Source: Azophilus sp965220835
Lineage (GTDB): Bacteria > Pseudomonadota > Gammaproteobacteria > Pseudomonadales > Azotimanducaceae
Assembly: GCA_965220835.1 (NCBI GenBank)
Contig: OZ244842.1
Coordinates: 2,294,001 to 2,358,000, forward strand
DNA length: 64,000 nucleotides
Direction: 5' to 3'
Part shown: positions 1-8,485 of the stretch, piece after piece
How the letters are laid out: every line of letters starts with the position of its first letter
Position numbering within the stretch: the stretch's first letter is position 1
Notes under the pieces: generated by a model
Seen by the model: the letters and a program-made list of their open reading frames with translations, nothing else
Told to the model about the DNA's origin: nothing
Databases searched by the model: none
Position numbers and translations under genes: made by a program

Positions 1-81
1 CGCCCGCGTCGAGGGGCAAACGCCGCTCCCTGAACAATGGCGCGCCTTGAACGACAGCTAACCAAGAAAGGGAGTTGCACC

Positions 82-384
82 ATGACCATTGAGGAAATCT
101 GCGCCGACATGAGCGAGAAGGCCAGCCAAATCGATCCGCTCGGCAAGAGCCTGATGTTCTTCCTCGACGATGAGCGCATGCTGATCGACGGTTCCGGAAA
201 CCGCAACGAAGTGGCCATCGTCACCGGCCAGGACGTCGAGGCGGAGTGCACCGTGCGGATGTCCCTCGACACCTACGGCAAGCTGCAAAGGCGGGAGATC
301 AAGCCTTTCATGGCCGTCGCTTCCGGCAAGATCAAGGTCAAGGGGGACATGTCGATCGCCACCAAGCTGAAAAAGCTGATGTGA
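82..384 (+). CDS. SCP2 sterol-binding domain protein
   Basis: This is a 100-residue protein consisting of little more than one SCP2 (sterol carrier protein 2) fold, which in this family makes a hydrophobic pocket for fatty acyl-CoAs or sterols. The C-terminal block with 'MAVASGKIKVKGDMS' and the ending 'ATKLKKLM' is typical of small bacterial SCP2 proteins. I take the ATG at 82 because GGGAG lies 8-9 bases upstream; an upstream in-frame start at 37 would add residues with no family resemblance. It is followed by a sulfotransferase and a DUF1214 gene on the same strand. The ligand cannot be inferred. Confidence 0.85.
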   Translation: MTIEEICADMSEKASQIDPLGKSLMFFLDDERMLIDGSGNRNEVAIVTGQDVEAECTVRMSLDTYGKLQRREIKPFMAVASGKIKVKGDMSIATKLKKLM

Positions 385-476
385 TTTCTTTGATCGCGGG
401 GAAAGGCTATCGATGAATCACTTGTTTGCGCCCGACGACCACCCACCCTTTTGTCTAAGGCTTTGCCTCGTTAGCG

Positions 477-1745
477 ATGTACAGCTCCCCAATCGCCATT
501 GAGCATTCGACGACGCTCAAGGCCGTCAACGCCTTGGGCGCCTTGATTGAAGGATGCGGCATCCCGCTGTTCGAGCTGGACCGGCGCCGGATACTGGCCA
601 AGGCCGCCAAGGCAGCCGGCCACGCCTATGCCGACGACGGCTTGACCGAGGGGCTGGATCGGCTGATCGCATCCATCAAGGCCGACGCCCGGCTGAACGC
701 CTTCGGCAAGTTCGCCTTCAAGACCCTGCTGCAGAGAATGGCCGACGTCCGCTTCAAGGTGGAGAAGGCCATCGCCGAACAGCCGGAAATTCTCGACGAT
801 CCGATCACCGAACCCCTGTTCATCATCGGCATGCCGCGTTCCGGCACCACCATACTGCAGGCGGTGCTCAACCAGGACGCAGCCCACCGTTCGCCGCTGT
901 GTTGGGAGTGCCTGCTGCCGCATCCCGCGCCGACGCCCGACAGCTATCGCCACAACGACCGCATCGACACGATTCGCACTGAATTCGAACAGCTCTTCAA
1001 GCTGGTTCCCGACTTCCGCAGAAAGCACTACATGGAGGCGGATTCACCCCAGGAGTGCATCGGGGTGATGGCGCTGAACTTCACCAGCTTTCAGTTCATG
1101 GCCCAAGCTTATCTCGCCGACTACAGCGAGTGGTTTTTCGAGACAGCTGACCAAGCCGCCAACTTCCGCTGGCACCGGCGGTTCCTGCAGTTCCTGCAAT
1201 CCGGCGGCGTGCGCACTTCGCGGTGGCTGTTGAAGTCCCCCGTGCACCTCATGCGCCTGAAAGCGCTGTTCGAGGTCTATCCCGACGCGCGGATCATCAT
1301 GACCCACAGGCACCCGGCCTACGTCGTGCCCTCCGCAGCCAGCTTGATCTCCTCAACGCGCTCCCTGTATTCCAATGACGAGAAGGTCGAACGATCGGGC
1401 CGCGAGCAGCTTCGGCTCTGGGCGCGCTACTTTGATCGATTCCTTGAAGACCGCCAGCGGCTCAACCGAGAGGATCAGATCATCGATGTGCTGTTCGACG
1501 ACTTCGTGGACGACCAGATGGCCGTGGTGAGGCAGATCTACGACCGCTTCGGCTGGCGCCTCGATGCGGGCAGCGCCGGCCGCATGGAAGCCTTCCTGCG
1601 CCAAGAGGCCAAGGACAAGCACGGCAAGCACGACTATTCGCTGGAGATGATCGGCGTCCAGGACCACGAAGTGGAAGCCAGTTACGGCAGTTACCTCGAA
1701 TTCCTGGGCGGCCTGAACGCAACGTCCCAACGCAAGCTCGCCTGA
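477..1745 (+). CDS. Sulfotransferase family protein
   Basis: A 422-residue protein of the Sulfotransfer_3-like group, which transfers a sulfonate group from PAPS to an acceptor. The 5'-phosphosulfate loop 'GMPRSGTT' is at about residues 118-125. A later segment, 'SRWLLKSPVHLMRLKAL', matches the region with the LKSP motif that follows in these enzymes, and 'RIIMTHRHP' fits the 3'-phosphate-binding arginine region. No strong ribosome binding site precedes the ATG at 477. The DUF1214 gene follows 35 bases after the stop, suggesting one transcript. The acceptor substrate is unknown. Confidence 0.85.
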   Translation: MYSSPIAIEHSTTLKAVNALGALIEGCGIPLFELDRRRILAKAAKAAGHAYADDGLTEGLDRLIASIKADARLNAFGKFAFKTLLQRMADVRFKVEKAIAEQPEILDDPITEPLFIIGMPRSGTTILQAVLNQDAAHRSPLCWECLLPHPAPTPDSYRHNDRIDTIRTEFEQLFKLVPDFRRKHYMEADSPQECIGVMALNFTSFQFMAQAYLADYSEWFFETADQAANFRWHRRFLQFLQSGGVRTSRWLLKSPVHLMRLKALFEVYPDARIIMTHRHPAYVVPSAASLISSTRSLYSNDEKVERSGREQLRLWARYFDRFLEDRQRLNREDQIIDVLFDDFVDDQMAVVRQIYDRFGWRLDAGSAGRMEAFLRQEAKDKHGKHDYSLEMIGVQDHEVEASYGSYLEFLGGLNATSQRKLA

Positions 1746-1780
1746 AACACGACCAAAACCCGAGGCACGAGAGGCACCCC

Positions 1781-2833
1781 ATGTTGCAAAGCAAGGCAGC
1801 CCTGAACGAGTTCCTGGACATCATCCGGGACGCGGACCAGACCTTCCTGGACCCCGAGAAAGGGCTGGACCACCAAGGCCAGGTCGATGGCTACCAGCAC
1901 ATCTTCCACCTGTTGCAGACCGCCGTGGACTTCTACCTGCACAACGACCCGCTGCGGCCCGAGCTCATGCTGCTCTCGGACGGCAACCGCAAGCTGTACG
2001 GCGACAACGTCGATGCCGTCTATTACTTCACCCAGGTGCGGGGTGACCAGGAGTACCTGATCAAGGGGCAGCGCTTCGACAGTTGCTACCTGAGCTTTTG
2101 CCTGTACGGCGGCGACCCGCACGGCGAACTGGCCGACCGGGTGACGCTGAACGTCAACCAGCGCGACATCGCCTTCGCGGACGACGGCTCCTTCGAGATC
2201 AAGCTCACCCCGAACCCCAGCGGCCCCAACGAGTTCCGCATTGACCCGGACGCCGTGACGCTGTTCACCCGGGAGTACTTCTTCGACCGGCCCAATTCAC
2301 GGGAAAGCCGGCTCAGCATCGAAAACGTGGCTGCTCAGCCCAAGGCGCTGCCGCTGACCGACGAGCAGTTGGCCCGGCGCATCCGCACCATGGCGATGTT
2401 CTTCCAATGCACCACCTGGATCGCGCCCCTGCCCGTCGAGTTCCCCATCAACGTCTTCCTGCCGCCCTTCGAGTTCGATGCGGACCAAGGCGGCTGGGGC
2501 ACCGTGGACAACATCTATTGCTTCTGCCGCTATCGGCTTAAGGAAAACGAGTACCTCAAGGTGCGTTTCCGCTCGCCGGAAGCCTGCTACTGGGGGCTGC
2601 AAACCTGGAATTTCGTGATGCAGTCCACCAATTTTCGGGACTATCCGGTCTGCATCAACAAGGAGACCGCCGTCCCGGAGCCCGACGGCAGCTACGTGGT
2701 CCATGTCAGCCACCGGCCCACCGAGCACAACTGGATCAGCACGGCAGGCTACGACGAAGCCATCATTTTCATTCGCTGGCTGCTGGCCGACGAGATGCCG
2801 GAGATGCCAACGGCTGAACGGCTCACCTGGTGA
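1781..2833 (+). CDS. DUF1214 domain-containing protein
   Basis: A 350-residue soluble protein with no signal peptide. The C-terminal half, around 'YWGLQTWNFVMQSTNFRD' and 'GSYVVHVSH', resembles the DUF1214 domain, a family of unknown activity often found beside lipid and sulfotransferase genes. GAGG lies 9 bases before the ATG. It follows the sulfotransferase on the same strand and ends 15 bases before the convergent stop of the membrane protein at 2849. No reaction can be assigned. Confidence 0.75.
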   Translation: MLQSKAALNEFLDIIRDADQTFLDPEKGLDHQGQVDGYQHIFHLLQTAVDFYLHNDPLRPELMLLSDGNRKLYGDNVDAVYYFTQVRGDQEYLIKGQRFDSCYLSFCLYGGDPHGELADRVTLNVNQRDIAFADDGSFEIKLTPNPSGPNEFRIDPDAVTLFTREYFFDRPNSRESRLSIENVAAQPKALPLTDEQLARRIRTMAMFFQCTTWIAPLPVEFPINVFLPPFEFDADQGGWGTVDNIYCFCRYRLKENEYLKVRFRSPEACYWGLQTWNFVMQSTNFRDYPVCINKETAVPEPDGSYVVHVSHRPTEHNWISTAGYDEAIIFIRWLLADEMPEMPTAERLTW

Positions 2834-2848
2834 CGGCGGGCGCGGTGG

Positions 2849-3607
2849 CTACAACAACCTAGGGATCAGTGCTGCCCGGCCCTTGGGATAGTCGGCAAAG
2901 CTCTCCCGGTACTGGTTGCGGCGCCAGAACGCCCGAGGCGCCAGGTTGGCGAGTGTCCAGATGGCGAAGGCCAAGGCGGGAAAGCACCAAGTCAGCAGCG
3001 CAAACCCGATCCACTCAAGGATTTCACCCGCCAGGTTGGGGCAGGCGACGTATTCAAACGCCCCGCCCCGAGGCATGACGCGCCCTCCGCCGCTTGCTTT
3101 GCGCAGGCGCAGCAGCCGATAGTCCGCCCAGACGTTGAGCGCCGCGCCCCCGAACATCAGCGCCAGCCCTACCAAGAACCGGGGGTCGGATAGCCAACCC
3201 GCCGCATAGTCGGCGTGGTAGCCCATGTGCCAGCCGATCAGGCCACCGGTGATCAGGTTGAAGAGCAGGGCCAACGCGATCATCGTAATCGGCACCGTGG
3301 CGCCCTTCTTGGGCACGAACCAAGGCCAGACCAGGGTGCGGTGCCCATAGTGCGCCAACCAGAGCACCACCGCCACGTTGCCCACCCAATGGAGGTTGCC
3401 GCTTGAGAAGTAGATCAGCGGGAACGTGGCCAGCGCCGGCAGTTCCATGAGCACCCAGGCCAGCCGGCTTTCCACGCGAACGCCCAAACCCCCGCCGCCG
3501 ACGCGCCCAACTGGATCCCAGCCCAACACCAACAGGATGAAAGCAGGCGGAGCGAACGCAATCCAGATCCAAGTGGCGAGGTGAAGTGACGGGAGCAATT
3601 CGTGCAT
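2849..3607 (-). CDS. Steroid 5-alpha-reductase/isoprenylcysteine methyltransferase-like membrane protein
   Basis: A 252-residue integral membrane protein with five to six hydrophobic segments. The C-terminal part 'GGAFEYVACPNLAGEILEW' followed by 'FWRRNQYRESFADYPKGR' is the signature region of the 3-oxo-5-alpha-steroid 4-dehydrogenase C-terminal domain, where NADPH and substrate bind. The ATG at 3607 is used; one in-frame TTG lies directly before it. Members reduce double bonds in steroids or other lipids, so a lipid reductase is likely, but the substrate is not shown. It is convergent with the DUF1214 gene and divergent from the AhpD-like selenoprotein. Confidence 0.8.
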   Translation of the reverse strand: MHELLPSLHLATWIWIAFAPPAFILLVLGWDPVGRVGGGGLGVRVESRLAWVLMELPALATFPLIYFSSGNLHWVGNVAVVLWLAHYGHRTLVWPWFVPKKGATVPITMIALALLFNLITGGLIGWHMGYHADYAAGWLSDPRFLVGLALMFGGAALNVWADYRLLRLRKASGGGRVMPRGGAFEYVACPNLAGEILEWIGFALLTWCFPALAFAIWTLANLAPRAFWRRNQYRESFADYPKGRAALIPRLL

Positions 3608-3723
3608 CAAGGGATTCTAGCCGATTGGGGAAGAGGAAGGCCCCGACTTGACGGCCGTGCATTGCCAATCCCGCCGCAAATCGCCACCATTGCCAATCTA
3701 TGGAACGGTCGGGCAGAGGCGCA

Positions 3724-4866
3724 ATGTCATTCGATTACGCAAACAGCGGCTACGCGATTCGCGACGACATCCCTGATGCGCACCGGACGGTCTGGCAGAT
3801 CATCGCCAAGCCTGGCTGCTGGTGGCGCGGCGAGGATCGGGTCGCGTTTGTGGCCGAGGCGCGCAACGCCCGCTCCTGCGAAGCGTGCCAAAGACGGCGG
3901 GAGGCCCTGTCCCCGAATGTGGATTGCGGCCCACACCTGCGAACCACCCATCTGACGGATGTGGTGGTCGATACGGTGCACCGGGTGACCACGGACCCGG
4001 CCCGCTTGTCGCGCAACTGGCTTGATGGCGTCAACGCCGCCGGGGTGACCGACGAGCAATACGTCGAACTCTTGGGCGTGGTGGTGGCGGCCATCAGCAT
4101 CGATGCCTTCCATCGCGCGCTGGGCTTGCCTCTGGAGCCGCTGCCTGCCGCCATTGCCGGCTTGCCGAGCGGCTACCGTCCGCCTGGCGCCGCCGATTCC
4201 GGCGCCTGGGTGCAGACCGTGCAGCCTGAGCACGCCGGCGAGGCGGAGGCCGAGCTTTACCCGGGACGGCGCGCCGGCAACGTAATCTCCGCCATGAGCC
4301 TGGTGCCTGACTCGGTGCGCATGCTGCTCCGTCTGAGCGACGCCCAGTACCTGCCCATGAACAGCATCCGCACTACCAACGACAATGCGGACCGCACCCT
4401 CTCCCGTTGCCAGATCGAATTGCTGGCCGCACGCGTGTCCTCTTTGAGCGAGTGTTTCTACTGAACCAGCGCCCATGCCATGATGCTCCGTGCGAGCGCC
4501 CAGACCAGTGGCGAGGATGTGGACTTGGCCGCCATCGTTGAAGGCGCAGCGGCCCCCACCAGCGTGCCCGGCGACCAAGCCCTGCTAGCCTTCGCCGAAA
4601 CCAGCCTCGGCGACGATGCCGAGGCCATCACCCAAGCGCGGCAGCAGGTGCACAAGGAACTGGGTGAGCCAGCAGTGATCGACGCCGCCGGCGTCATCGC
4701 CAACTTTCAGCGCATGGTGCGCATTGCCGACGGCACCGGCATCCCGCTCGACGCCCCCATGGACGCCCTAAGCGCCGACCTACGCGAGGAACTGGGCATT
4801 CGCAGATACGAGGAGGGGAATTTGGAGCCGCGGCAAACATCAGCAATCTCAGATGCCTTGGGCTAG
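3724..4866 (+). CDS. AhpD-like (carboxymuconolactone decarboxylase family) selenoprotein, TGA at 4462 read as Sec
   Basis: Read through one in-frame TGA (4462-4464), this gives a 380-residue protein. The AhpD active-site pattern E-x11-C-x2-C-x3-H is met exactly if the TGA is selenocysteine: Glu232, Cys244, Sec247, His251. In AhpD the second cysteine is the peroxidatic residue of a thiol peroxidase relay, so Sec would be the catalytic atom. Frame and composition continue unbroken for 133 residues to a TAG at 4864, and a hairpin of bacterial SECIS type follows the TGA. The N-terminal half has another CxxC (Cys52, Cys55). I use the ATG at 3724, with GAGG 6 bases upstream; an ATG at 3700 is in frame. 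An automatic annotation would split it at the TGA into 3700-4464 and 4480-4866. AhpD-like selenoproteins are, as I recall, known from marine metagenomes. A nonsense mutation or an error is the alternative. Confidence 0.8.
4484..4498 (+). promoter_or_regulatory. Bacterial SECIS-like hairpin after the Sec codon
   Basis: Bases GCUC (4485-4488) and GAGC (4494-4497) pair around the five-base loop CGUGC, with a U-G pair extending the stem to 4484/4498. The loop begins 25 bases after the TGA, has G as its second base, and that G is followed by U, as in the SelB-binding loop of E. coli fdhF. Stem length, loop size and distance fall in the published range for bacterial SECIS elements. The stem is short, so the call rests mainly on its position and on the protein motif. 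Confidence 0.6.
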
Positions 4867-4875
4867 GGCCGTTTC

Positions 4876-5613
4876 GTGGTTGGTTCTCCCACTGGCACTC
4901 AGCTTCGACTTCCCGACCAGCAGGGGGAATTGCTCCGTCGTGCCCTGCAATGCCTCGATGGAATCGCCACGCCGGATGATTGCGTGTTGGGGGGCGGCAC
5001 CGCGCTCGCCGCACGCTGGAATCACCGACTGAGCGTGGACATTGACCTGTTCACGTCCGAAGCCAACTACAAGCGCTTCAAGCCAGCACTCGATCGCAGG
5101 GCTGAGACATGGAAGGCAAACACCACTTTTTTCGAGGTTCGCATACATCCCAGTGTTGTCCATTGCCATATGTCAGACGGCTTGGAGTTCTCAATTGCAG
5201 GCAGCGACAACGTGACTCTTCGCCCGTTGTCAAATGAACGTGAAGCGGCCACTGGGGTGCGGCTGCAATCAACCGGAGAGATCATTGCGCGCAAGATCCG
5301 GGCGCGAATGATCAACCGCGGAAGCTACGTCGTTCGGGATGCTTACGACGTTGTGTGCTGCTTGGAGTACGAACCCCAAGCACTCAACGAAGCCCTAGGG
5401 GCTCTGACATACGGAGAGCGGGCCGCATTGAAGTATGATTCCGAAAGCAATCGCTTGGAGTTGGACTCCAAGCAACCACTGATTGATCCAGCTCACGCCG
5501 AGTTCCAAGACTCAGAGCATCTCCTAAATCGGCTGTTCGATGTGTTGACGGGTACTGTCCGAAGAGTTGGACGCAAACCCAGCAGCAGTTCCCCGCAAGA
5601 GCCTCCGCCATGA
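4876..5613 (+). CDS. AbiEii/AbiGii-type nucleotidyltransferase toxin-like protein
   Basis: A 245-residue protein with the nucleotidyltransferase motif 'LGGGTALAARW' and the metal-binding pair in 'SVDIDLF' at about residues 38-60, then 'KIRARMINR' and 'RDAYDVV', the downstream pattern of the AbiEii/AbiGii toxin family. These enzymes act as nucleotidyltransferases in type IV toxin-antitoxin and abortive-infection systems. It starts with GTG 10 bases after the selenoprotein stop and overlaps the next gene by 4 bases (ATGA), so the two are translationally coupled. Base composition is less GC-rich than the flanking genes, consistent with transfer. No AbiEi antitoxin lies upstream. Confidence 0.75.
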   Translation: MVGSPTGTQLRLPDQQGELLRRALQCLDGIATPDDCVLGGGTALAARWNHRLSVDIDLFTSEANYKRFKPALDRRAETWKANTTFFEVRIHPSVVHCHMSDGLEFSIAGSDNVTLRPLSNEREAATGVRLQSTGEIIARKIRARMINRGSYVVRDAYDVVCCLEYEPQALNEALGALTYGERAALKYDSESNRLELDSKQPLIDPAHAEFQDSEHLLNRLFDVLTGTVRRVGRKPSSSSPQEPPP

Positions 5614-6158
5614 CCGGACTGGGAAAAGGAAAAAGTGTCGAAGCGCATGGCGCGGAACCGGACATGACGCTGTGGTCTGAGTTTCTTGCATGGCGGCGAC
5701 CCATCCGAATACTCCCGGACGAGGCATTTGATTGCCCAAGCAATCATGTCCGCCCACCGCGCACGGCGCTCGGCAAGCACATACACGACGGCGTCGCGTC
5801 CCGCACCATGGCTGGCAGCGCGTTTCGCCCTTCGTTTACCGAATTCTGTGAGTTTGTCACCCAGTCTCAACAGGACAGCCTCCAGCGGGGCTACGTACGG
5901 GAGGTGTTCCTACAGATGCATCCGGTGGAGCGAAAGCTGTTGCGCTACAACATGGGGGCAACGGTTTTCGAGCTGGCCAGGGCATTGAGAAACGCCCGCA
6001 TTGACACGGGCTTCCTATCCGACTGGATCAATCAACTCGCCATGGGATACAGCACCCCGAGCGACCTGTCGAAGGTCGCCTGCTATTGGGAACCGAGCCG
6101 TCACATGCCGATGCTGACGCAGGAAGAGGTCGAGCGGCTTGCAAGCACATTGATATAA
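5610..6158 (+). CDS. Unknown protein coupled to the AbiEii-like gene
   Basis: I do not recognise this 182-residue protein. It is soluble, has no signal peptide, and contains a predicted mainly helical C-terminal half (from about residue 75, 'FTEFCEFVTQSQQDSLQRG' onward). The ATG overlaps the stop of the nucleotidyltransferase gene by 4 bases, a typical pairing for a toxin and its partner. In known AbiE loci the antitoxin gene comes first, so this order is reversed if the protein is the antitoxin. Composition resembles the upstream gene. Confidence 0.65.
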   Translation: MTGLGKGKSVEAHGAEPDMTLWSEFLAWRRPIRILPDEAFDCPSNHVRPPRTALGKHIHDGVASRTMAGSAFRPSFTEFCEFVTQSQQDSLQRGYVREVFLQMHPVERKLLRYNMGATVFELARALRNARIDTGFLSDWINQLAMGYSTPSDLSKVACYWEPSRHMPMLTQEEVERLASTLI

Positions 6159-6356
6159 GCGGGTCACCGCGTTGAACGGCTGAATGCCTTAAGAAAGCAA
6201 ATGCGTGCTTTTCGTGCGGACACTGCGGATGCGTGCCGGTTCGCGATGCCCTCAGAAGTAGACGAGGCCGAGCTCTCCTTGCAGGTTCGCCATCGGCCTG
6301 TCCCATTCGGGATCTTCGCCCAAGTCTGTGCCGGCACCTCAAGGCGGTTGGGCATT
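6159..6356. other. Intergenic stretch before tRNA-Ser
   Basis: About 200 bases between the 182-residue unknown gene and the 3' end of tRNA-Ser. I see no gene, no integrase remnant and no convincing repeat of the tRNA 3' end here. Confidence 0.5.
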
Positions 6357-6448
6357 TGGCGGAGAGGGTGGGATTCGAACCCACGGATCCCTTGCGGGAT
6401 CTCTTGATTTCGAGTCAAGCCCGTTCGGCCAAGCTCCGGCACCTCTCC
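6357..6448 (-). tRNA. tRNA-Ser (CGA)
   Basis: Read on the minus strand, the acceptor arms GGAGAGG and CCUCUCC pair, the anticodon loop is CUCGAAA (anticodon CGA), the T loop is GGUUCGAAUCC, and a long variable arm (a 6-base hairpin with a GCAA loop) marks a class II tRNA. G73 and an encoded CCA follow at 6360-6357. It decodes UCG. It is not tRNA-Sec, which would have anticodon UCA. Confidence 0.95.
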
Positions 6449-6486
6449 GCGGTGGTCACACAGTTTAACCGCAAACGGGGAATTGC

Positions 6487-7149
6487 CTAAGCCTCATTGT
6501 CGAAATGCGGACGGGTCTTTACGAACAGCAGGCTGGGTTCCAAGCAGACCACGCGTAGCGGATGCCCCGGCGCCAAGCGGAACCAGCTTTGCGGTGCCAA
6601 GGTGCGGGTTTGCTCCGTCTGCCAAGTGATCAGGCCGCGCAGCACCAGCAGTTCGCGGCAGTAGTGGCTGGCGCGCAGGCGCACGTTGGCGCCAGCCGCC
6701 GCCCGCACGATGGCGGCTTGCTCGCCCCGGTGCTCATGCAGTAGTTCCGTTCGCCAGCCGTCGTTTGGGCAGCGCTCGCCGATGGGCAGCACGCAGCGGC
6801 GCTGGTCCTCCGGATGGAACTGGCGCAGCTTGACGAACAGCGTGCAGCCGGGGTCGCTGAACGGGCGATGGACCGAGCCGGGGGGATTGCGCACATAGGT
6901 CAGCGGCGGGTAGCGGCCCTGTTCGTCAGCGAACTCGCCGTGGAGGACGATGAACTCCTCACCGGCGCCGTGTTCGTGGGGGCTGTATCCCGCGCCCGCC
7001 GCATAGCGAACCAACGACGTGGCCACGGCCCGTTCACCGCCGATGCGGTCGAGCATCACCCGCTCCACGCCGGGCAGTGGCGAGGGGGTCCAGACGTGCT
7101 GGTCCGGCGTGACGTGTACGATTTGGTCGAAGTTGGAGCGAAGGCGCAT
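6487..7149 (-). CDS. ChrR-like cupin domain protein
   Basis: A 220-residue protein with two cupin halves. The first carries 'GYSPHEHGAGEEFIVLHGEF', a canonical cupin metal motif (two His and a Glu), followed by 'NPPGSVHRPFSDPGC'. The second half, 'RLRASHYCRELLVLRGLI', is a degenerate repeat. The arrangement matches the ChrR cupin-like family, whose founding member is the zinc anti-sigma factor of the singlet-oxygen response. There is no N-terminal sigma-binding ASD motif and no sigma factor beside it, so an enzymatic or sensing role is equally possible. It lies 19 bases downstream of the acyl-CoA dehydrogenase-like gene on the same strand. Confidence 0.75.
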   Translation of the reverse strand: MRLRSNFDQIVHVTPDQHVWTPSPLPGVERVMLDRIGGERAVATSLVRYAAGAGYSPHEHGAGEEFIVLHGEFADEQGRYPPLTYVRNPPGSVHRPFSDPGCTLFVKLRQFHPEDQRRCVLPIGERCPNDGWRTELLHEHRGEQAAIVRAAAGANVRLRASHYCRELLVLRGLITWQTEQTRTLAPQSWFRLAPGHPLRVVCLEPSLLFVKTRPHFDNEA

Positions 7150-7168
7150 CGGCAGTCTGAGTGCTCAA

Positions 7169-8293
7169 TCAGTTCATCGGGCCGGGAACAAAGGGATGGC
7201 CGAGCAAGTGGCGGCCAACGAAGCCGTAGTAGGACATCCGCGCTTGTATGTGCTGGGTGATCACGTTCATGTCCTGGAAGCGCCGATGCAGTGGGTGGCG
7301 TCGGTAGATGCCGGTGCTGCCGGCCGCCGAATAGGCGAGGTTGAGCGCCGCCGCAGCCTCCCGAATGACGTGGGTGCCCGCCATGCGCAGCGCAATGCGT
7401 TGGTCATCCGTGATGGATGCTTGGTGCGCAAGTTCAGCCAGCACGCCGGACACCGTGTCGTGCAGGAACGCGCGCCCCGCCCGCCAGCGGGTTTCGGCCT
7501 CGCCCAGTGTCTGTTGCGCTTGGGGGTCGTCCTTAACGGAGCCGGCGCTCATGTTCGGCACCTTGTCGGCGGCCAACTCGAAGACGGCATCAAGGCCCCC
7601 ACGGGCCACGCCGAGGGCGACGGCGGCGAAGCTGGCGGCAAAGGCCAAGCCGGTTGGCAGCCGATAGAACAGGCCATCGTGGTTGGGACGGCCCGCCAAG
7701 TCGGCCATCCAAGCGTCCTCAACCGCCAGATTCTCGACGGAAAACTCCAAGCTGCCGGTGCCGCGCAAGCCCTGCACGTCCCAAGTGTCATGAAAGCAAA
7801 CCGCGCTTTGGGGCACGAAGGCGCAGACCCAACGCTTGCTGCCCCGCTCCCGCAGCGCGCCGGTCATCCAAGTGGCGTGTTGGCAGCCGCTGGAGAATCC
7901 CCAACGGCCGCTAAGGGTCCAGGCATCGCCGCGCCGCGCCGCCTCGCACACGCCCGGTGGACCATTGGCGATGCTGGCCTCGGGATCCGACCAAATGGCG
8001 CGAATCTCCGGCTCGGCCAACCATACGCTGGTGGTGCCGATGACCGCGCCTTGGCTGATGCACCAAGCCGTGCTGGCATCGGCTTCGGCATAGACCTGCA
8101 GGGCGTTGAGAAAGTCCAGAAACGGCGCTTCCAGCCCGCCATAGCGCTTTGGGATCAACAGCCGGAAAACGCCGGCCGCCTTAAGCTGCCGCACCAAGTC
8201 CGCCGCCAGGGCCCGGTTGGCATCGTTGGCGTCCGCCGCTTCGGACACGCTGACGCGCAGCGATTCGGCGACCGCTGTGGCCGACTCAGGCAC
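7169..8293 (-). CDS. Acyl-CoA dehydrogenase-fold flavin-dependent monooxygenase-like protein
   Basis: A 374-residue protein with the acyl-CoA dehydrogenase fold: N-terminal helical domain ('LKAAGVFRLLIPKRYGG'), central beta domain ('GRWGFSSGCQHATWM', 'VQGLRGTGSLEFSVENL') and C-terminal helices. The wording 'SGRWGFSSGCQHATW' is typical of the HsaA/DszC/p-hydroxyphenylacetate hydroxylase branch, two-component monooxygenases that use reduced flavin, rather than of true acyl-CoA dehydrogenases. No flavin reductase is next to it. GTG start at 8293 with GGAAG upstream. The substrate is unknown, an aromatic or steroid-type compound being usual for the branch. Confidence 0.75.
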   Translation of the reverse strand: MPESATAVAESLRVSVSEAADANDANRALAADLVRQLKAAGVFRLLIPKRYGGLEAPFLDFLNALQVYAEADASTAWCISQGAVIGTTSVWLAEPEIRAIWSDPEASIANGPPGVCEAARRGDAWTLSGRWGFSSGCQHATWMTGALRERGSKRWVCAFVPQSAVCFHDTWDVQGLRGTGSLEFSVENLAVEDAWMADLAGRPNHDGLFYRLPTGLAFAASFAAVALGVARGGLDAVFELAADKVPNMSAGSVKDDPQAQQTLGEAETRWRAGRAFLHDTVSGVLAELAHQASITDDQRIALRMAGTHVIREAAAALNLAYSAAGSTGIYRRHPLHRRFQDMNVITQHIQARMSYYGFVGRHLLGHPFVPGPMN

Positions 8294-8485
8294 GCAACTT
8301 CCGGCTACCGCGAGCGGTACCGTTGTCTATCACCGAATCATCGGTCAGTTTCGAGACCCCTTCCCAATGTGCGTGAGTTTAAGCCTAAGAGATTGGAGTG
8401 CTACGGCGCAATGCGCTTGCCAGCCAGCGCTGGTGCCGAAGGTGTCGTGGGCCCGAAGCCGGCGTCATCCCCCGGATTTTGGGCG

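Noticed and set aside
4480..4866. A separate small gene starting at the ATG at 4480
   Set aside because: It is in frame with the upstream gene, only a TGA divides them, and the active-site motif spans the TGA. One selenoprotein explains both parts.
6357..6448. tRNA-Sec for the selenoprotein
   Set aside because: The anticodon is CGA and the acceptor stem is that of tRNA-Ser; tRNA-Sec would have UCA and a longer acceptor arm.
4866..6448. Integrated island with attachment sites at tRNA-Ser
   Set aside because: Composition hints at transfer, but I found no integrase gene and no repeat of the tRNA 3' end on the far side.
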